64,000 nucleotides of DNA from Desertifilum tharense IPPAS B-1220 (GTDB taxonomy: Bacteria; Cyanobacteriota; Cyanobacteriia; Cyanobacteriales; Desertifilaceae), in NCBI RefSeq assembly GCF_001746915.1, contig NZ_MJGC01000037.1, positions 61,104-125,103 on the forward strand, read 5' to 3'. Shown in pieces: positions 15,764-27,343 of this stretch (the stretch's first letter is position 1; each line of letters begins with the position of its first letter). The notes under the pieces were generated by a model that made no database searches, was not told the DNA's origin, and worked only from the letters and a program-made list of their open reading frames with translations. Both the position numbers and the translations under genes were made by a program.

Positions 15764-16888
15764 GTAGGGTTCAATGATGCCATCTTCAACAATGCGTAAC
15801 TTGCGCCCTCGCCAATAGATGGTATTTCCGAAACAGCCTATTGTCCAAACTGCGAAACTCAACAGATCCCGCAAGGGGAGAAGAACTAGCCAGCGCCGGA
15901 GATTAGGACAATTTAGCTCAAAAATGGCGATCGCGGCTTGGGCGTATCGGAGGGCGAACGTGAAGAGGGTCAGAGCGATCGCCCACGGTGCAAACCCAGA
16001 TAGGATTAACAGGGGTAAGCAGAAGACCGCCCCATAGCAAAATATCATGGTGTAATAAATGGGGCCGCGATTGAAGCGGATGGTTCTTGCCCAGCGTAAC
16101 TCGCGGTTCCACAATTGTTTTAGACTTTCTTTGCCCGTATCCGACTCCAGCAGATAGCGAGACAGTTTAACGCGATCGCCTGTATGGGCAGTCCGCTTGC
16201 CTAAGTTATAGTCTGAACCAATGCGGCTGAGGTGCAAACCGCCTGCTTTTTCTAAGGTTGACTTGCGGATCGCCATCGTTGCGCCGACTGCAAACCGCAA
16301 CCCGCCATCGAGGGCTTGAGCAACCAAGGCGCTAGGGATAAAATCGCAGCAGCGACCTAATGAAGCCAAAGCCGAGGTGACAAACTGCGGATCGCGTCCG
16401 ACAAAAGCACAAGTCACCATCCCCACCTCGCGATCGCGTAACGGGGCGGTTACAGTTTGCAGGTAATCTGGAGAAACGCAAATATCGCTATCGACAAAAA
16501 CGATAACCTCATGGCGCATCGCCTCTAACAGATAGGAAAGCGTACTATCTTTGTGGTTAATTCCCCTAGGTTCAAGTCCAATAAACAGGCGAACCTGATG
16601 GGGAAATGTATCTGCTAGTTTTTCGAGTAGAGGAACTGCCGGATCTTGCGGATCGACAACTCCAAAAAGAACCTCATAATGGGGATAATCTTGCTTGCAC
16701 AAAGAAGTCCAGTTTTCCCAAGCCCCTTCATCAATACCGCAGATGGGAACGAGGATGGAAATTCCTTCACTTAAAGGAGTTTGCGGGGGTTCGGGCGAAT
16801 GCAAAAAGGCGCGAGTCTGCCAAGCACAAGCTAGGTAAAAGGCGATCGCGCCTAAGATGGGAATCATTGTTATTGCTAAGGCGATCAA
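15761..16888 (-). CDS. hpnI: Hopanoid biosynthesis glycosyltransferase HpnI
   Basis: The 375-residue family-2 glycosyltransferase has an N-terminal membrane helix and a DxD-containing catalytic region '[17 protein letters not shown]'. A '(R/Q)xxRW'-type motif in '[14 protein letters not shown]' and three C-terminal membrane segments follow. This ceramide-glucosyltransferase-like form is HpnI, which adds N-acetylglucosamine to bacteriohopanetetrol. The hpnH neighbour upstream supports this. The start is a TTG whose TTGA overlaps the hpnH stop, with GGAG 7 bases ahead; an ATG at 16867 is the alternative. Translational coupling with hpnH is likely. Confidence 0.88.
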   Translation of the reverse strand: MIALAITMIPILGAIAFYLACAWQTRAFLHSPEPPQTPLSEGISILVPICGIDEGAWENWTSLCKQDYPHYEVLFGVVDPQDPAVPLLEKLADTFPHQVRLFIGLEPRGINHKDSTLSYLLEAMRHEVIVFVDSDICVSPDYLQTVTAPLRDREVGMVTCAFVGRDPQFVTSALASLGRCCDFIPSALVAQALDGGLRFAVGATMAIRKSTLEKAGGLHLSRIGSDYNLGKRTAHTGDRVKLSRYLLESDTGKESLKQLWNRELRWARTIRFNRGPIYYTMIFCYGAVFCLPLLILSGFAPWAIALTLFTFALRYAQAAIAIFELNCPNLRRWLVLLPLRDLLSFAVWTIGCFGNTIYWRGRKLRIVEDGIIEPY

Positions 16889-17907
16889 CTCCCCACTCCG
16901 AACAACGCCCCTAGCGATCGCCCAATATTCACGGGTTCCATCGAATCCATTGCAGCCGTAGGCTCATAGCCGCAATGTACCATACAGTCAGCACATTTCG
17001 GATTGCCGCTGCGCTGGCCATATTGCGTCCAGTCAGTATGATCGAGTAATTCCTTAAAAGTCTTATAGTGACCTTCATTCAGCAGATAGCAGGGTTTTTG
17101 CCAGCCCAAAACGCTATAACTCGGACTTCCCCAGGGCGTACAGTCATACTCTTTCTGTCCGGTCAAAAAGTCGAGAAACAACGGACTATGATTAAAATTC
17201 CAGCGTTTTTGACCCGCTTTGTAGGGGGCTAAAATTTCTCGAAAGAGGGCGCGGGTTTGTTCGCGCTTGAGGAAATGCTCTCGATCCGGGGCCCACTCAT
17301 AGCTGTAACCGGGAGAAATCATCATCCCATCAATGCCCAAGGTAGCCAAGTAATCAAAGAATTTCTGCATTTCCTGCGGATCGGCTCCCTCAAACACCGT
17401 GGTGTTGGTTGTGACGCGGAACCCCCTAGCTTTTGCAGCCCGGATCGCCTTCACTGCAATATCAAATACCCCATTGCGATCCACACAGCGATCGTGCAAT
17501 TCCCGCAACCCATCGAGGTGAACGCTAAAACTCAGATACGGAGAAGGCTGAAACTTATCTAAGCTTTTTTCGAGTAATAACCCATTGGTGCAGAGGTAAA
17601 CAAACTTTTTACGCTCAACTAACCCTTGCACAATGCGATCGATCTGCGGGTGCATCAAGGGTTCGCCGCCGGGAATAGAAACCACAGGCGCGCCGCATTC
17701 TTCAACCGCTGCAAAACACTCTTCCGGGGAGAGGTGTTGCTTGAGAATTTCCGGCGGATGCTGAATTTTACCGCACCCGGAACAGGCTAAGTTACAGCGA
17801 AATAAGGGTTCGAGCATTAATACGAGGGGAAACTGCTTGCGCCCCTGGAGTCGCTGACTAACTAGATATTTACCCACTTCTAGGGCTTGCAACCAATGGA
17901 TCGCCAT
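16885..17907 (-). CDS. hpnH: Radical SAM adenosyl-hopene transferase HpnH
   Basis: HpnH joins a 5'-deoxyadenosyl group to diploptene, the first step in making C35 hopanoids. The 340-residue protein carries the radical SAM cluster motif CxxxCxxC ('CNLACSGC', about residues 42-49), a 'GGEPLMHP' SAM-binding segment and conserved C-terminal cysteines ('[13 protein letters not shown]'). The ATG at 17907 follows GAGGAG; the frame is open further upstream without such a site. hpnI overlaps its stop by four bases. No squalene-hopene cyclase gene is in the window. Confidence 0.94.
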   Translation of the reverse strand: MAIHWLQALEVGKYLVSQRLQGRKQFPLVLMLEPLFRCNLACSGCGKIQHPPEILKQHLSPEECFAAVEECGAPVVSIPGGEPLMHPQIDRIVQGLVERKKFVYLCTNGLLLEKSLDKFQPSPYLSFSVHLDGLRELHDRCVDRNGVFDIAVKAIRAAKARGFRVTTNTTVFEGADPQEMQKFFDYLATLGIDGMMISPGYSYEWAPDREHFLKREQTRALFREILAPYKAGQKRWNFNHSPLFLDFLTGQKEYDCTPWGSPSYSVLGWQKPCYLLNEGHYKTFKELLDHTDWTQYGQRSGNPKCADCMVHCGYEPTAAMDSMEPVNIGRSLGALFGVGS

Positions 17908-17970
17908 AATCTCCTCACTTTCGCACCGATTATGAATAATCTTAACGAGCGGTTGCAAGTGCTGACCACC

Positions 17971-20088
17971 TCAAAGGGTGAAAACTGGGCTTTGGGGTTC
18001 TGAACTGAGGGGAACGGCGCTATTAACTAGGGATAATAAGGGGCCGGTTTGTTCTTGTCCGTTGGTGGCTAAGTCGCTATGGCAGAGAAATAGACGCTCT
18101 TCTGTACGGCTGAGAAGATCGAGGAGAATGCGCTTTAAGCGTTCCTCGTCGGCTTGGGCGGTATCGGCTTCTGTCCAAGGTTTATTCAGGCGATCTTGGA
18201 GGAATAGGGGCGCGCCAAAGAGAACCGCCGCCCCACCTTTCAACCACAGGGGCGAACCTGCATCGAGCCAAAAGTGCCAGCGATGGCTCATGCGGCTGAG
18301 GCGATACTGAAAGATGGTGGCGAGGATGACGCTCTGTTGAGGCGATCGCAGGGAACGGACGGGGTAGGGGTTGGCGCTGACGGTTCCGCGCCGCAGCAGT
18401 TCGATAAATTGTCCGATGGGGTTGGATCGGCTGTCGGGGGTTGTGGGGAGGCGGCTTTGGACTTCCCAATAATGTTGGGCGGTTTCCACCAGTTCCCGCA
18501 GGTTCGCCAGTTGTTCGTAAGACAAATGGGTACCACTCCACAAAAAGCGCTGAATAGCCCGATCTAGAAGGACGAGGGGAGTGGGGAGCAGGCGGTTTTG
18601 CAGTTGTTCTTGCTGCTGTTCGATCCACTCCTGGAGGTGTTGATAGGCGGTGGTGGCGCGATGGCCGAGTCTATCCCAACGGGGGAAGGTGTGGGGAGGA
18701 AGCAGGCGGGGTTGGGTTGGACTGGGGGCGTAACAATGGTCTGCAAGCAGTCCGGCGCGCACGGGGTCGATGTCTGGGGTGTAAAGGGTGGGTTGTTCGG
18801 GGTTGGGGGCCGAACTGAGGATGACGAGCATTTCAGCGATCGCATCTCGGTTCAGCAAGCGCCCATTTCCCGGATAGACGAGGGCGAGGAGGCTTAACAG
18901 GGCGCGGATCGGGGGAGACTGGTTTAAGGGACGCTGATCGTTGAGCAGGGTGGTTTCAATTCCGGCTTTACCTAAAATTTCGGATAGGGTGTAGCGGGCG
19001 ATCGCATCTAAACCGGGGGTAATGATGGCGATCTCTTGGGGGGCGGCTTCTGCACGTTCGACGGCGTTAATAATGGTTTCGGCGGTTTGGCGCAAGAGTT
19101 GCGATCGCGATGGGGTGGAAAGAACCTGAATTTCTGGCGCGCTTAGGCTTACGGGTTCGCTCCACAAGGGCTGAAGCACGCGGTTAACGCAGGTTTCCCC
19201 CCAGTCGGCGGCTAAACCGCGAGTGGGCTGCTCGCTGAGGGCTTCAATTTGGCAATATCGGGCTAAACTGCTCAAATATTTGGGATCGGCTCCTAAGCCT
19301 AAGCGAATACCGCCGTTGGGGTTGTAGGTGAAGCAGCCGCCGACGCCCGCCTTGAGGAGAAATTCAAATAGGAAAAGGGCGATCGCTGGATACTCATCGA
19401 CATCATCGGCGCAGACAAAGCGATAGCGTTTGAGCAGGTGTTGCTGATAGCGGGGGTTGGGAAGCAGGTGTCGCCAGTAAAGTTCTGAGACTAACCCGTA
19501 ACTCAGAAAGCCGCGTTCTAAACACCACTGTCGCCATTCTAAAATAGCCTCTCCCATTGCTCGCCACAGGGCGGGGCTTCCTTGGGTTTCTGCAAAGCCT
19601 GTTTCTAAAAGTTCGGCAATTTGTTCGGGGAGAACTCCCGCCGCGCTGCTGAGGGCGTATAAGTCTAAAGTACGCCGCACCATGCGATACTCGCTCACCC
19701 CTTCCTGTTGCAGCCCGCCTTGGGTGAGGGCTAAATGCCACAGTTGCGTGGCAAGTTCTTGCTCGGTTTCTGGACGCAGGCGCATGGGAAACTGCGCTCT
19801 CAGGTCTAAGCTTTCAATTAATAGCGGCCAAAATAGCAAGACTTCATCAATGGTGAAGCCTAAAGGGGTGGTGGTTTGGATAGGATAGGTTCCAGCGATC
19901 GCCTCGACTAACCGTTCGGCTAGGACAATGCGGTTATCGCTATTCGCTGCAAATACCAAAATAGGAGGTACAATAGCGGGTTGACATTGGTCTTGCACGG
20001 CTTCAAGATTGGCCTGAAACTTTTGCATCAGGCGGGTGGTTTTCCCACTGCGGACAGAACCGATTATCCAAGTTGACTCAGCACTCAC
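17971..20088 (-). CDS. P-loop recombinase/helicase-like protein (RecB/AddB-like)
   Basis: The 705-residue protein starts with a P-loop, IIGSVRSGKTTRL (residues 8-20). An 'FVCADDVDEYPAIALFLFEFL' segment about residue 215 resembles the Walker B region of UvrD/AddB proteins, and a later 'IAIITPG' may be a degenerate motif. Similar cyanobacterial proteins are annotated as recombinase family. Activity as a helicase is not assured because later motifs are weak. The start is a GTG at 20088. It lies 63 bases upstream of hpnH, on the same strand. Codon use is GC-rich, giving long spurious frames on the other strand. Confidence 0.7.
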   Translation of the reverse strand: MSAESTWIIGSVRSGKTTRLMQKFQANLEAVQDQCQPAIVPPILVFAANSDNRIVLAERLVEAIAGTYPIQTTTPLGFTIDEVLLFWPLLIESLDLRAQFPMRLRPETEQELATQLWHLALTQGGLQQEGVSEYRMVRRTLDLYALSSAAGVLPEQIAELLETGFAETQGSPALWRAMGEAILEWRQWCLERGFLSYGLVSELYWRHLLPNPRYQQHLLKRYRFVCADDVDEYPAIALFLFEFLLKAGVGGCFTYNPNGGIRLGLGADPKYLSSLARYCQIEALSEQPTRGLAADWGETCVNRVLQPLWSEPVSLSAPEIQVLSTPSRSQLLRQTAETIINAVERAEAAPQEIAIITPGLDAIARYTLSEILGKAGIETTLLNDQRPLNQSPPIRALLSLLALVYPGNGRLLNRDAIAEMLVILSSAPNPEQPTLYTPDIDPVRAGLLADHCYAPSPTQPRLLPPHTFPRWDRLGHRATTAYQHLQEWIEQQQEQLQNRLLPTPLVLLDRAIQRFLWSGTHLSYEQLANLRELVETAQHYWEVQSRLPTTPDSRSNPIGQFIELLRRGTVSANPYPVRSLRSPQQSVILATIFQYRLSRMSHRWHFWLDAGSPLWLKGGAAVLFGAPLFLQDRLNKPWTEADTAQADEERLKRILLDLLSRTEERLFLCHSDLATNGQEQTGPLLSLVNSAVPLSSEPQSPVFTL

Positions 20089-20268
20089 AGGTCGCCTTTA
20101 GACTAAATTTTGATAAGATACTGGCTACTCTAACGCAAAACAATTCTCAGTTTGGGGAAAAAGCCAATGACTTTTGAGCAATGGTCTGTAATGAATGATT
20201 TTCCCTAGAAGCCAACAACTGACTCAAGCCCCAAAATTGATTGACTCTAACTTCCTCTATTGTACCCG

Positions 20269-21606
20269 ATGAAAACCTCTATTTTTTATAAGTTTAGAGC
20301 TTATTTTCGTTCGTCTAGTCGGTGGTTTTGGGATACGCCAGAACGCGCGCTCGAAGATGCATATGAGGCGGTTCTAAAAATTAAGGCAATTGAAGATACC
20401 TATTTTGGTGGCAGCAAGGTAGACTTCACCGTCGGGCAATTTAGCGATAGCGAAGTTGTTTACTTTAAAAGAGAACTCAAGAATAACCTAAACGCAGCAA
20501 AAATCCGCTTATCTGAGTTTAATCTCAGCCATTCTATTATTAGCGATTCTGTCAAAAAGCTGGGACAGGGTGAAGATAAATCGCTCCTCAACTCCCAAGA
20601 TCGCTCGGCAATGACTCTAGAAAAATTAAGGTTTATTGATGAGATATTACGTCGCTATTCTCGCAAATCTCAGCAATCTCAAGCCTTAATTTCTATTCCC
20701 AAACCGCCCAATCAAGTCGTTAGTAAAACGCCAATTAATGATAATGCAGTCAAGCCGCCTGCCAGCCCTTATCCGAACATAGAAACAGTTGCCAACCAGG
20801 AAACAATTGTCGATAAATCGAGCTTTCTTCCTCGTTCTATCTTAGGCACCTTAAGCCGCGTTAGAAATGAACTCGACCCCAGAGCCGAAGAAGAACTGAT
20901 TAAGAACTTTCGGGTTTCTAAATTTAAGACTGTTATTTCGCTGCGCTTCCTTCTTTTAATGATTTTAATTCCGCTGCTGACTCAACAAATTACGAAAAAC
21001 TTTGTCATTGGGCCAGCAATTGATAACCTCAAGAATCAAGGAAGGATTGAGATTTTTCTAAACACTGAAATGGAGGAGGAAGCCTTTGTTGATTTAGAAC
21101 GCTATGAAAGAAAACTCCATTTTCAACACCTAACCGGCAGAATTCCCGAACTGACAGATGAGGAAATGGAAGAACGCCTAGAAGAACGTGCGGTTGAGAT
21201 TCAACGAGAATATCGCGATCGCAGTGCCGACTCTATTAAGAATATTTTCGCAGATCTCTTTTCATTTATGGCGTTTTGTCTCGTAGTTGTCACCAGCAAA
21301 CGCGAGATTGAAGTCGTTAAATCTTTCCTTGATGATGTTGTCTATGGCTTAAGCGATAGTGCCAAAGCCTTCATTATTATCCTATTTACGGATATGTTTG
21401 TTGGGTTTCACTCCCCGCATGGTTGGGAAGTTATTCTAGAAGGAATTTCCCGTCATTTAGGCTTACCCGAAAGTCGAGAATTCATCTTTCTATTCATTGC
21501 AACTTTCCCCGTTATCCTGGATACGGTTTTTAAATACTGGATTTTCCGCTATCTCAACCGCATTTCTCCCTCGGCTGTTGCGACTTACCGTAATATGAAT
21601 GAATAG
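20269..21606 (+). CDS. pcxA: Proton extrusion protein PcxA (CotA/CemA family)
   Basis: PcxA mediates light-induced proton extrusion across the cytoplasmic membrane and is related to chloroplast CemA. The 445-residue protein has a family N-terminus ('WFWDTPERALEDAYEAVLKI'), a charged middle, and four C-terminal membrane segments starting near residues 225, 330, 360 and 405. It ends with the conserved 'YLNRISPSAVATYRNMNE'. I start it at the ATG at 20269, not a TTG three codons earlier. A TTGGGTT/AACCCAA hairpin follows the stop. Confidence 0.95.
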   Translation: MKTSIFYKFRAYFRSSSRWFWDTPERALEDAYEAVLKIKAIEDTYFGGSKVDFTVGQFSDSEVVYFKRELKNNLNAAKIRLSEFNLSHSIISDSVKKLGQGEDKSLLNSQDRSAMTLEKLRFIDEILRRYSRKSQQSQALISIPKPPNQVVSKTPINDNAVKPPASPYPNIETVANQETIVDKSSFLPRSILGTLSRVRNELDPRAEEELIKNFRVSKFKTVISLRFLLLMILIPLLTQQITKNFVIGPAIDNLKNQGRIEIFLNTEMEEEAFVDLERYERKLHFQHLTGRIPELTDEEMEERLEERAVEIQREYRDRSADSIKNIFADLFSFMAFCLVVVTSKREIEVVKSFLDDVVYGLSDSAKAFIIILFTDMFVGFHSPHGWEVILEGISRHLGLPESREFIFLFIATFPVILDTVFKYWIFRYLNRISPSAVATYRNMNE

Positions 21607-21616
21607 CACCTATAGG

Positions 21617-21640
21617 TTGGGTTGATGCTCCAAAACCCAA
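21617..21640. repeat. TTGGGTT/AACCCAA hairpin motif
   Basis: TAGGTTGGGTTGATG precedes a short loop and AAACCCAA. The arms TTGGGTT (21617-21623) and AACCCAA (21634-21640) pair perfectly. The same motif recurs at 27209-27233 inside a larger element. Here it lies between convergent pcxA and the PEP-CTERM gene and might terminate both. Confidence 0.6.
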
Positions 21641-21660
21641 TATCACCTCAATCCTGCTAG

Positions 21661-23784
21661 CTACAGCAGTTTACGATACCTCTTTGCTACACTAATTCGC
21701 TTGCGGATCGCAAAAAGTCCGCCTAACCCTAAAAGTCCTAAATGAACGGAAGGTTCTGGTACAGAAATAGGTTCTGGTATTGGCGTTGGTGTTGGTGTTG
21801 GTTCCGGTGTTGGCGTTGGCGTTGGCGTGGGTTCTGGCGTTGGAGTCGGCGTCGGTTCCGGTGTTGGCGTTGGTGTGGGTTCCGGTGTTGGCGTTGGTGT
21901 GGGTTCTGGTGTCGGAGTTGGCGTTGGAGTGGGAGTCGGAGTTGGTGTCGGAGTGGGAGTGGGAGTTGGCGTTGGAGGTGCAGATACCGCCACCTTGAAA
22001 GAACCGTAAGTGGTGCCACCATGATTATCAAACACTTTGAGCGCTATTTGATAATTACCGGGTTCTAGGAATGCCCAACTACCGCTAGCTCCGATAAAAT
22101 CATCAAAATAGCCATCTCCATTTAAATCCCAAGCAAACGTCAAAATATCATTAATTCCAGGATCGAAGGCTGTTGCGCCAAAAGCAAACGTTTCTCCAAC
22201 CGTAACAAATAAGTCGCCTGTCAAACGGGTAATGGTTGGTGCAACATTGCGGACAACGATCCGACGATTTAGGGTATTACTATAAGCGCGATCGCTATCT
22301 TGAGCTAAAGCACTATAAGAAAAAGTACCTGGATCGTAAAATGTCCCTAAATGGGAGGAAATTCGACGCTCGCCAGTGGTAATGGTAGAATCTGTACCCT
22401 GAAACTGTCCGTTAAGGAAGAAGCTAATACTATCATATTTGCCCGGATCGGTTGCCTTCAATTGAGCCGATACCGACTGTCCTTGATCGATAATAATATC
22501 CCGATCTAAACCGTTTAGTTCAAAAGCCGTTAAAGTTGGCGGAACGTTTAAAACTGTAACCCGGTTAACAACCGTATTGCTCCGTCCTCCATCATCATCA
22601 ATGGCATGGCTGAGATAGGTAAATTCGCCATTATTTGCATAGGTTCCTAAGTTAACATTTGCTGAACGAATGCCACTCGTTCGCCAGTCGGTACCCACTT
22701 GACGATTATCTAAGAAAAAGGTAACTGCATCGGCACCAGGATCGGTTGCTTGCAGAGTTGCTACTAATGAATCGCCTTCATTAATAACGTAATGAAAGGG
22801 TGAAATCGTGGGAGCAACATTATAAACTTCAACAGTTTTAGTAATTGTGTTACTATTGGCTCCTCGACTATCGCGAGCTTGAGCAGTATAGGTAAAAGTT
22901 CCGTTATCTTTAAAGGTGCCTAAAGGAGTGGTAATGCTGCGATAGCCCGTTGTATCGGTATAGTCGGTTCCGCGATTTTGACCGTTAACAAAAAAGGTTA
23001 TATCATCATATTTCTGTTGGTCAGTTGCGTATAAGGTGGCGTCTACAGATGAGCCTTCTGGAATTCTCAAAACATTGACATTTTGACCATTGAGCAAAAA
23101 GGCATCCAGTCGAGGAGGGGTGTTGATTTCAATCAGCCTGCCAAACAGTGCAACCGTGTTCGTCTGATTTTCTTGAGAGATAAATTCAGTGACAATCGGA
23201 CTGTTAGCGCTATGCTTAAAGCCAAGTAATTCTAAGCGATATTCTAAGCCATCGATAAAGAAGCTGTTGGAGGCGATCGCATTCGTCCAAGACAGGCGAT
23301 CGGCACAGGGTACAATACTTACAAATGGGCAAGGCTCAATATTCGGCGTTTCCCAAAGATTGAAGTTAAAGGTAAAGGTGGGATTGAAGTTAAGACTCGT
23401 AAACCCTAAAACAATATTTAATTCAACATCCGTCACAGAAGGGGGAAAAACAGGGTTATTAAAATGTCGGAGGGTTCCCAGTTGAAAAACTTGTCCCGAA
23501 CTTAAATTTGTAGGACTCACCCCTGTAAATCCTAAACCACTCTTAGGTGCGCCAGGCCCTAAAGGAACGCCCCAAAGAATTTGGTTTTCAATTTGTCCGT
23601 TCAATCCAGCTTGATGATAGATAATATTGCCATGAGGATTGGCATTATTTTCTAGTCTGGGGTTGCTCCAGGTGCCGTAGGAACCCGTTAAAGTGAGAGC
23701 GATCGCTCTTTCTAAAACATTCAGTTGTACTGCGAGTAAAATGGCAGTTCCTAGCGCGATCTCTCCTGCTGTCTGCAATCTCAT
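21661..23784 (-). CDS. PEP-CTERM exported protein with PKD-like repeats and Pro-Thr linker
   Basis: The 707-residue protein has a signal peptide (about residues 1-30). An N-terminal domain with '[19 protein letters not shown]' resembles the choice-of-anchor K/THxN group. Several 90-residue Ig/PKD-like repeats follow, each with 'DPGxxDxIxFFLNG' and 'GTFxYxAxAxD' motifs. Then comes a (PTPTPEPT)n linker and a PEP-CTERM sorting signal: VPEPS, a hydrophobic helix and a basic tail. Such proteins are exported and processed by an exosortase. The ATG at 23784 is used; an upstream TTG at 23817 is possible. A surface or matrix role is an inference. Confidence 0.85.
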   Translation of the reverse strand: MRLQTAGEIALGTAILLAVQLNVLERAIALTLTGSYGTWSNPRLENNANPHGNIIYHQAGLNGQIENQILWGVPLGPGAPKSGLGFTGVSPTNLSSGQVFQLGTLRHFNNPVFPPSVTDVELNIVLGFTSLNFNPTFTFNFNLWETPNIEPCPFVSIVPCADRLSWTNAIASNSFFIDGLEYRLELLGFKHSANSPIVTEFISQENQTNTVALFGRLIEINTPPRLDAFLLNGQNVNVLRIPEGSSVDATLYATDQQKYDDITFFVNGQNRGTDYTDTTGYRSITTPLGTFKDNGTFTYTAQARDSRGANSNTITKTVEVYNVAPTISPFHYVINEGDSLVATLQATDPGADAVTFFLDNRQVGTDWRTSGIRSANVNLGTYANNGEFTYLSHAIDDDGGRSNTVVNRVTVLNVPPTLTAFELNGLDRDIIIDQGQSVSAQLKATDPGKYDSISFFLNGQFQGTDSTITTGERRISSHLGTFYDPGTFSYSALAQDSDRAYSNTLNRRIVVRNVAPTITRLTGDLFVTVGETFAFGATAFDPGINDILTFAWDLNGDGYFDDFIGASGSWAFLEPGNYQIALKVFDNHGGTTYGSFKVAVSAPPTPTPTPTPTPTPTPTPTPTPTPEPTPTPTPEPTPTPTPEPTPTPTPEPTPTPTPTPEPTPTPTPIPEPISVPEPSVHLGLLGLGGLFAIRKRISVAKRYRKLL
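21768..21985. repeat. Coding tandem repeat (Pro-Thr-Glu linker)
   Basis: This stretch inside the PEP-CTERM gene is built of 6-, 12- and 24-base units encoding Pro-Thr and Pro-Glu-Pro-Thr. It produces long spurious frames in the other strand and is a likely site of length variation. Confidence 0.9.
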
Positions 23785-24065
23785 GATCGTAACCCGCTTA
23801 AGCGCAATTAAAGGCAAATTGAGGCGTTTAAACCCAACCTAACGGCTAGGGTATCGGGCAATTGGACACACAAATTGGAAGACGGAGAGCGAATCTGAAA
23901 CGAGATTCAAGCTCAATCCGGGGAAGAGGATGACCGTATTTTCGCGAGGTTACGCCAGAGGAACAACCGTATTCTCACTCAAAACCAGAGCAGGCTTCAT
24001 CAAGATTTGGTAAAGTCCCTGCTTAATCCTTCTTTGCATCGGGTGAATCTCTCTCTACAGCTAGA

Positions 24066-24081
24066 GTTCGGGAACCCGTAC
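24066..24081 (+). promoter_or_regulatory. K-box upstream of groESL
   Basis: GTTCGG-GAAC-CCGTAC fits the K-box consensus GTTCGG-NNAN-CCNNAC described upstream of cyanobacterial groE genes, where it is linked to light/heat control independent of HrcA. It lies 12 bases before the -35 box. The match is exact. Confidence 0.75.
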
Positions 24082-24092
24082 TCAAAATAGAG

Positions 24093-24121
24093 TTGCACTC
24101 TTGTACAACCTTCGATAGATT
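24093..24121 (+). promoter_or_regulatory. Sigma-70-type promoter of groESL
   Basis: TTGCAC (24093-24098), a 17-base spacer and TAGATT (24116-24121) give a good housekeeping-type promoter. Its -10 box runs straight into the CIRCE element, so HrcA binding would cover the start site. Confidence 0.75.
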
Positions 24122-24146
24122 AGCACTCAGGAGTTGAGAGTGCTAA
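24120..24146 (+). promoter_or_regulatory. CIRCE operator (HrcA-binding site)
   Basis: TTAGCACTC-N9-GAGTGCTAA is a perfect match to the CIRCE consensus. HrcA represses groE through this site in the absence of heat stress. It lies 94 bases before groES. Confidence 0.97.
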
Positions 24147-24240
24147 CTCCCCCACAGAGATCGAGCAAACATCCTGTAGGCGAAGTGACTCTCAAGCTGC
24201 TCCTGAGTGTGAAGTAACAAGTTGGAGACTTTGTTTACCT

Positions 24241-24552
24241 ATGGCTGCTGTATCTCTGAGTGTTTCTACAGTTAAACCGCTTGGCGATCGCGTTTTCGTG
24301 AAAGTGAGCGCTGCTGAAGAACGGACTGCGGGTGGCATTCTTCTACCCGACAACGCCAAAGAAAAACCCCAAGTTGGCGAAGTTGTTCAAGTCGGACCTG
24401 GCAAGCGCAACGAAGACGGTTCTCGTCAAGAGCCGGAAGTCAAAGTCGGCGATAAAGTTCTCTACTCCAAGTATGCCGGAACCGATGTCAAACTCGGCAG
24501 CGACGAGTACGTTCTGCTGTCTGAGAAAGATATTTTGGCAGTCGTTTCCTAA
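24241..24552 (+). CDS. groS: Co-chaperonin GroES
   Basis: The 103-residue GroES caps the GroEL chamber. '[12 protein letters not shown]', the mobile loop '[23 protein letters not shown]' region and '[12 protein letters not shown]' are all present and the length is normal. It is the first gene of the groESL operon under CIRCE, K-box and promoter elements. groEL follows after 141 bases with no obvious terminator between. Confidence 0.98.
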   Translation: MAAVSLSVSTVKPLGDRVFVKVSAAEERTAGGILLPDNAKEKPQVGEVVQVGPGKRNEDGSRQEPEVKVGDKVLYSKYAGTDVKLGSDEYVLLSEKDILAVVS

Positions 24553-24654
24553 TCACCTCCAGCATCAATAACCGTCAGGCGAGCGAGTTGTAGTCAAAAC
24601 TGCGATCGCTTCTCACCGTGCCTCAAACTTTTAGAACCGAAACATCCATTCTAA

Positions 24655-26331
<1,677 letters not shown>

Positions 26332-26370
26332 GCTTGAAATCATTGAGAGTAGGCAAGACCTACTCTCCCA

Positions 26371-26402
26371 AGCTGTCTCCAAAAGGGAGGCAGCTTTTTT
26401 TT
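26371..26402 (+). terminator. Intrinsic terminator of groESL
   Basis: AGCTG-T-CTCC pairs with GGAG-G-CAGCT (one G-U pair) around an AAAAG loop, followed by eight T. It starts 40 bases after groEL. A second hairpin (GAGAGTAGG / CCTACTCTC, about 26345-26368) precedes it. Confidence 0.9.
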
Positions 26403-26507
26403 GTAAACATTGATTTCAGAAGCGCGAAATCGGAAAGTGCTGTGCTGTATTCGCTCTCCTAGCAGTTGAGAACCCTTCATCTAACTGTCAACTGCAAGGA
26501 GATACCC

Positions 26508-27143
26508 ATGTCGCTTCATCGAGAAATTTCGCTTGCTGCAATGGCTCTAGCCACTTGCGGTTTTCTGCATCTGTCTGCAACGAGTGCCAACGCGTTAACC
26601 CTGCACTTTCAATCCCTTGATGGCATTGCTACAGGCACCATTAGCATGGACAGTGGCCATATCTCAGACATTATTTATCAGCCCCTTGAGTACAAGCTTT
26701 ATCCCACAAAGATTCACCTAACATACGGCACTCCAGGGCCAGCTTACCAGGCAACAGACTACATTCTCTTCCGAACCCCAGGCTCTTGGGAGTGGATTCA
26801 ACCCTTCCCTTCACCTTGGTATTCTGGACCTAGTTCTCCTCCCCTAGCCGTTATCTCGGTTACAACTTACTTTAAGATGAAAATCTTCTGTCCCTTTGCC
26901 TCTTTAGGGGATTGCGTCAATGCTCCAGCGACTATTTCATTGTGGAGTAATTATTTAAATCATACTTGGTATGAAGGAACGGGATTAATCGCTCGAATCG
27001 ATCGACCGAGCGTACAACCTACACCCGTTTCTGATATCCCAGAACCAGCAACCGCACTGAGTTTATTACTGTTTGGAAGTGCTGTTGGGCTAGCACAATG
27101 GCATAAACAAAGATGCTCTCGTCCTTTGCTTCTAAATAAATAG
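26508..27143 (+). CDS. Small PEP-CTERM exported protein
   Basis: The 211-residue protein has a signal peptide ending near 'ATSANA' and a central domain without recognised motifs. Two cysteines ('FCPFASLGDCVN') could form a disulfide. The PEP-CTERM tail comprises IPEPATALS, a hydrophobic helix and 'QWHKQR'. The ATG at 26508 follows AAGGAG. It should be exported and processed by an exosortase; its function is unknown. It lies after the groEL terminator and is probably its own unit. Confidence 0.85.
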   Translation: MSLHREISLAAMALATCGFLHLSATSANALTLHFQSLDGIATGTISMDSGHISDIIYQPLEYKLYPTKIHLTYGTPGPAYQATDYILFRTPGSWEWIQPFPSPWYSGPSSPPLAVISVTTYFKMKIFCPFASLGDCVNAPATISLWSNYLNHTWYEGTGLIARIDRPSVQPTPVSDIPEPATALSLLLFGSAVGLAQWHKQRCSRPLLLNK

Positions 27144-27180
27144 AGACACCTTAACCAGTATCTCTGTCTCTAAGGGCTGG

Positions 27181-27294
27181 TTGACTGACACTCAAGATAG
27201 TCACGTAGGTTGGGTTGAGGTACGAAACCCAACACAACCCTGGCTGCTGTTGGGCTACGACAGCATAGGACTTTCAGCAGTGAGTGTCAGTCAA
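27181..27294. repeat. 114-base element with perfect 14-base terminal inverted repeats
   Basis: TTGACTGACACTCA (27181-27194) and TGAGTGTCAGTCAA (27281-27294) are perfect inverted copies flanking a core. The core contains the GTTGGGTT...AACCCAAC hairpin (27209-27233) also found after pcxA. The size, inverted ends and absence of coding potential resemble a MITE or a REP-like element. No clear target-site duplication is seen. Confidence 0.6.
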
Positions 27295-27343
27295 TCAACT
27301 CTAAGGGTTAACTTAATCAACTGTCGAAAAAGCTGAGGATAGC

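Noticed and set aside
18182..18897. Several long frames opposite the recombinase-like gene
   Set aside because: They are shadows caused by the high GC content of the real minus-strand gene.
21742..22068. Plus-strand Trp/Arg-rich and Val/Gly-rich open frames
   Set aside because: They are the complement of the Pro-Thr linker repeat in the PEP-CTERM gene and have no protein-like composition.
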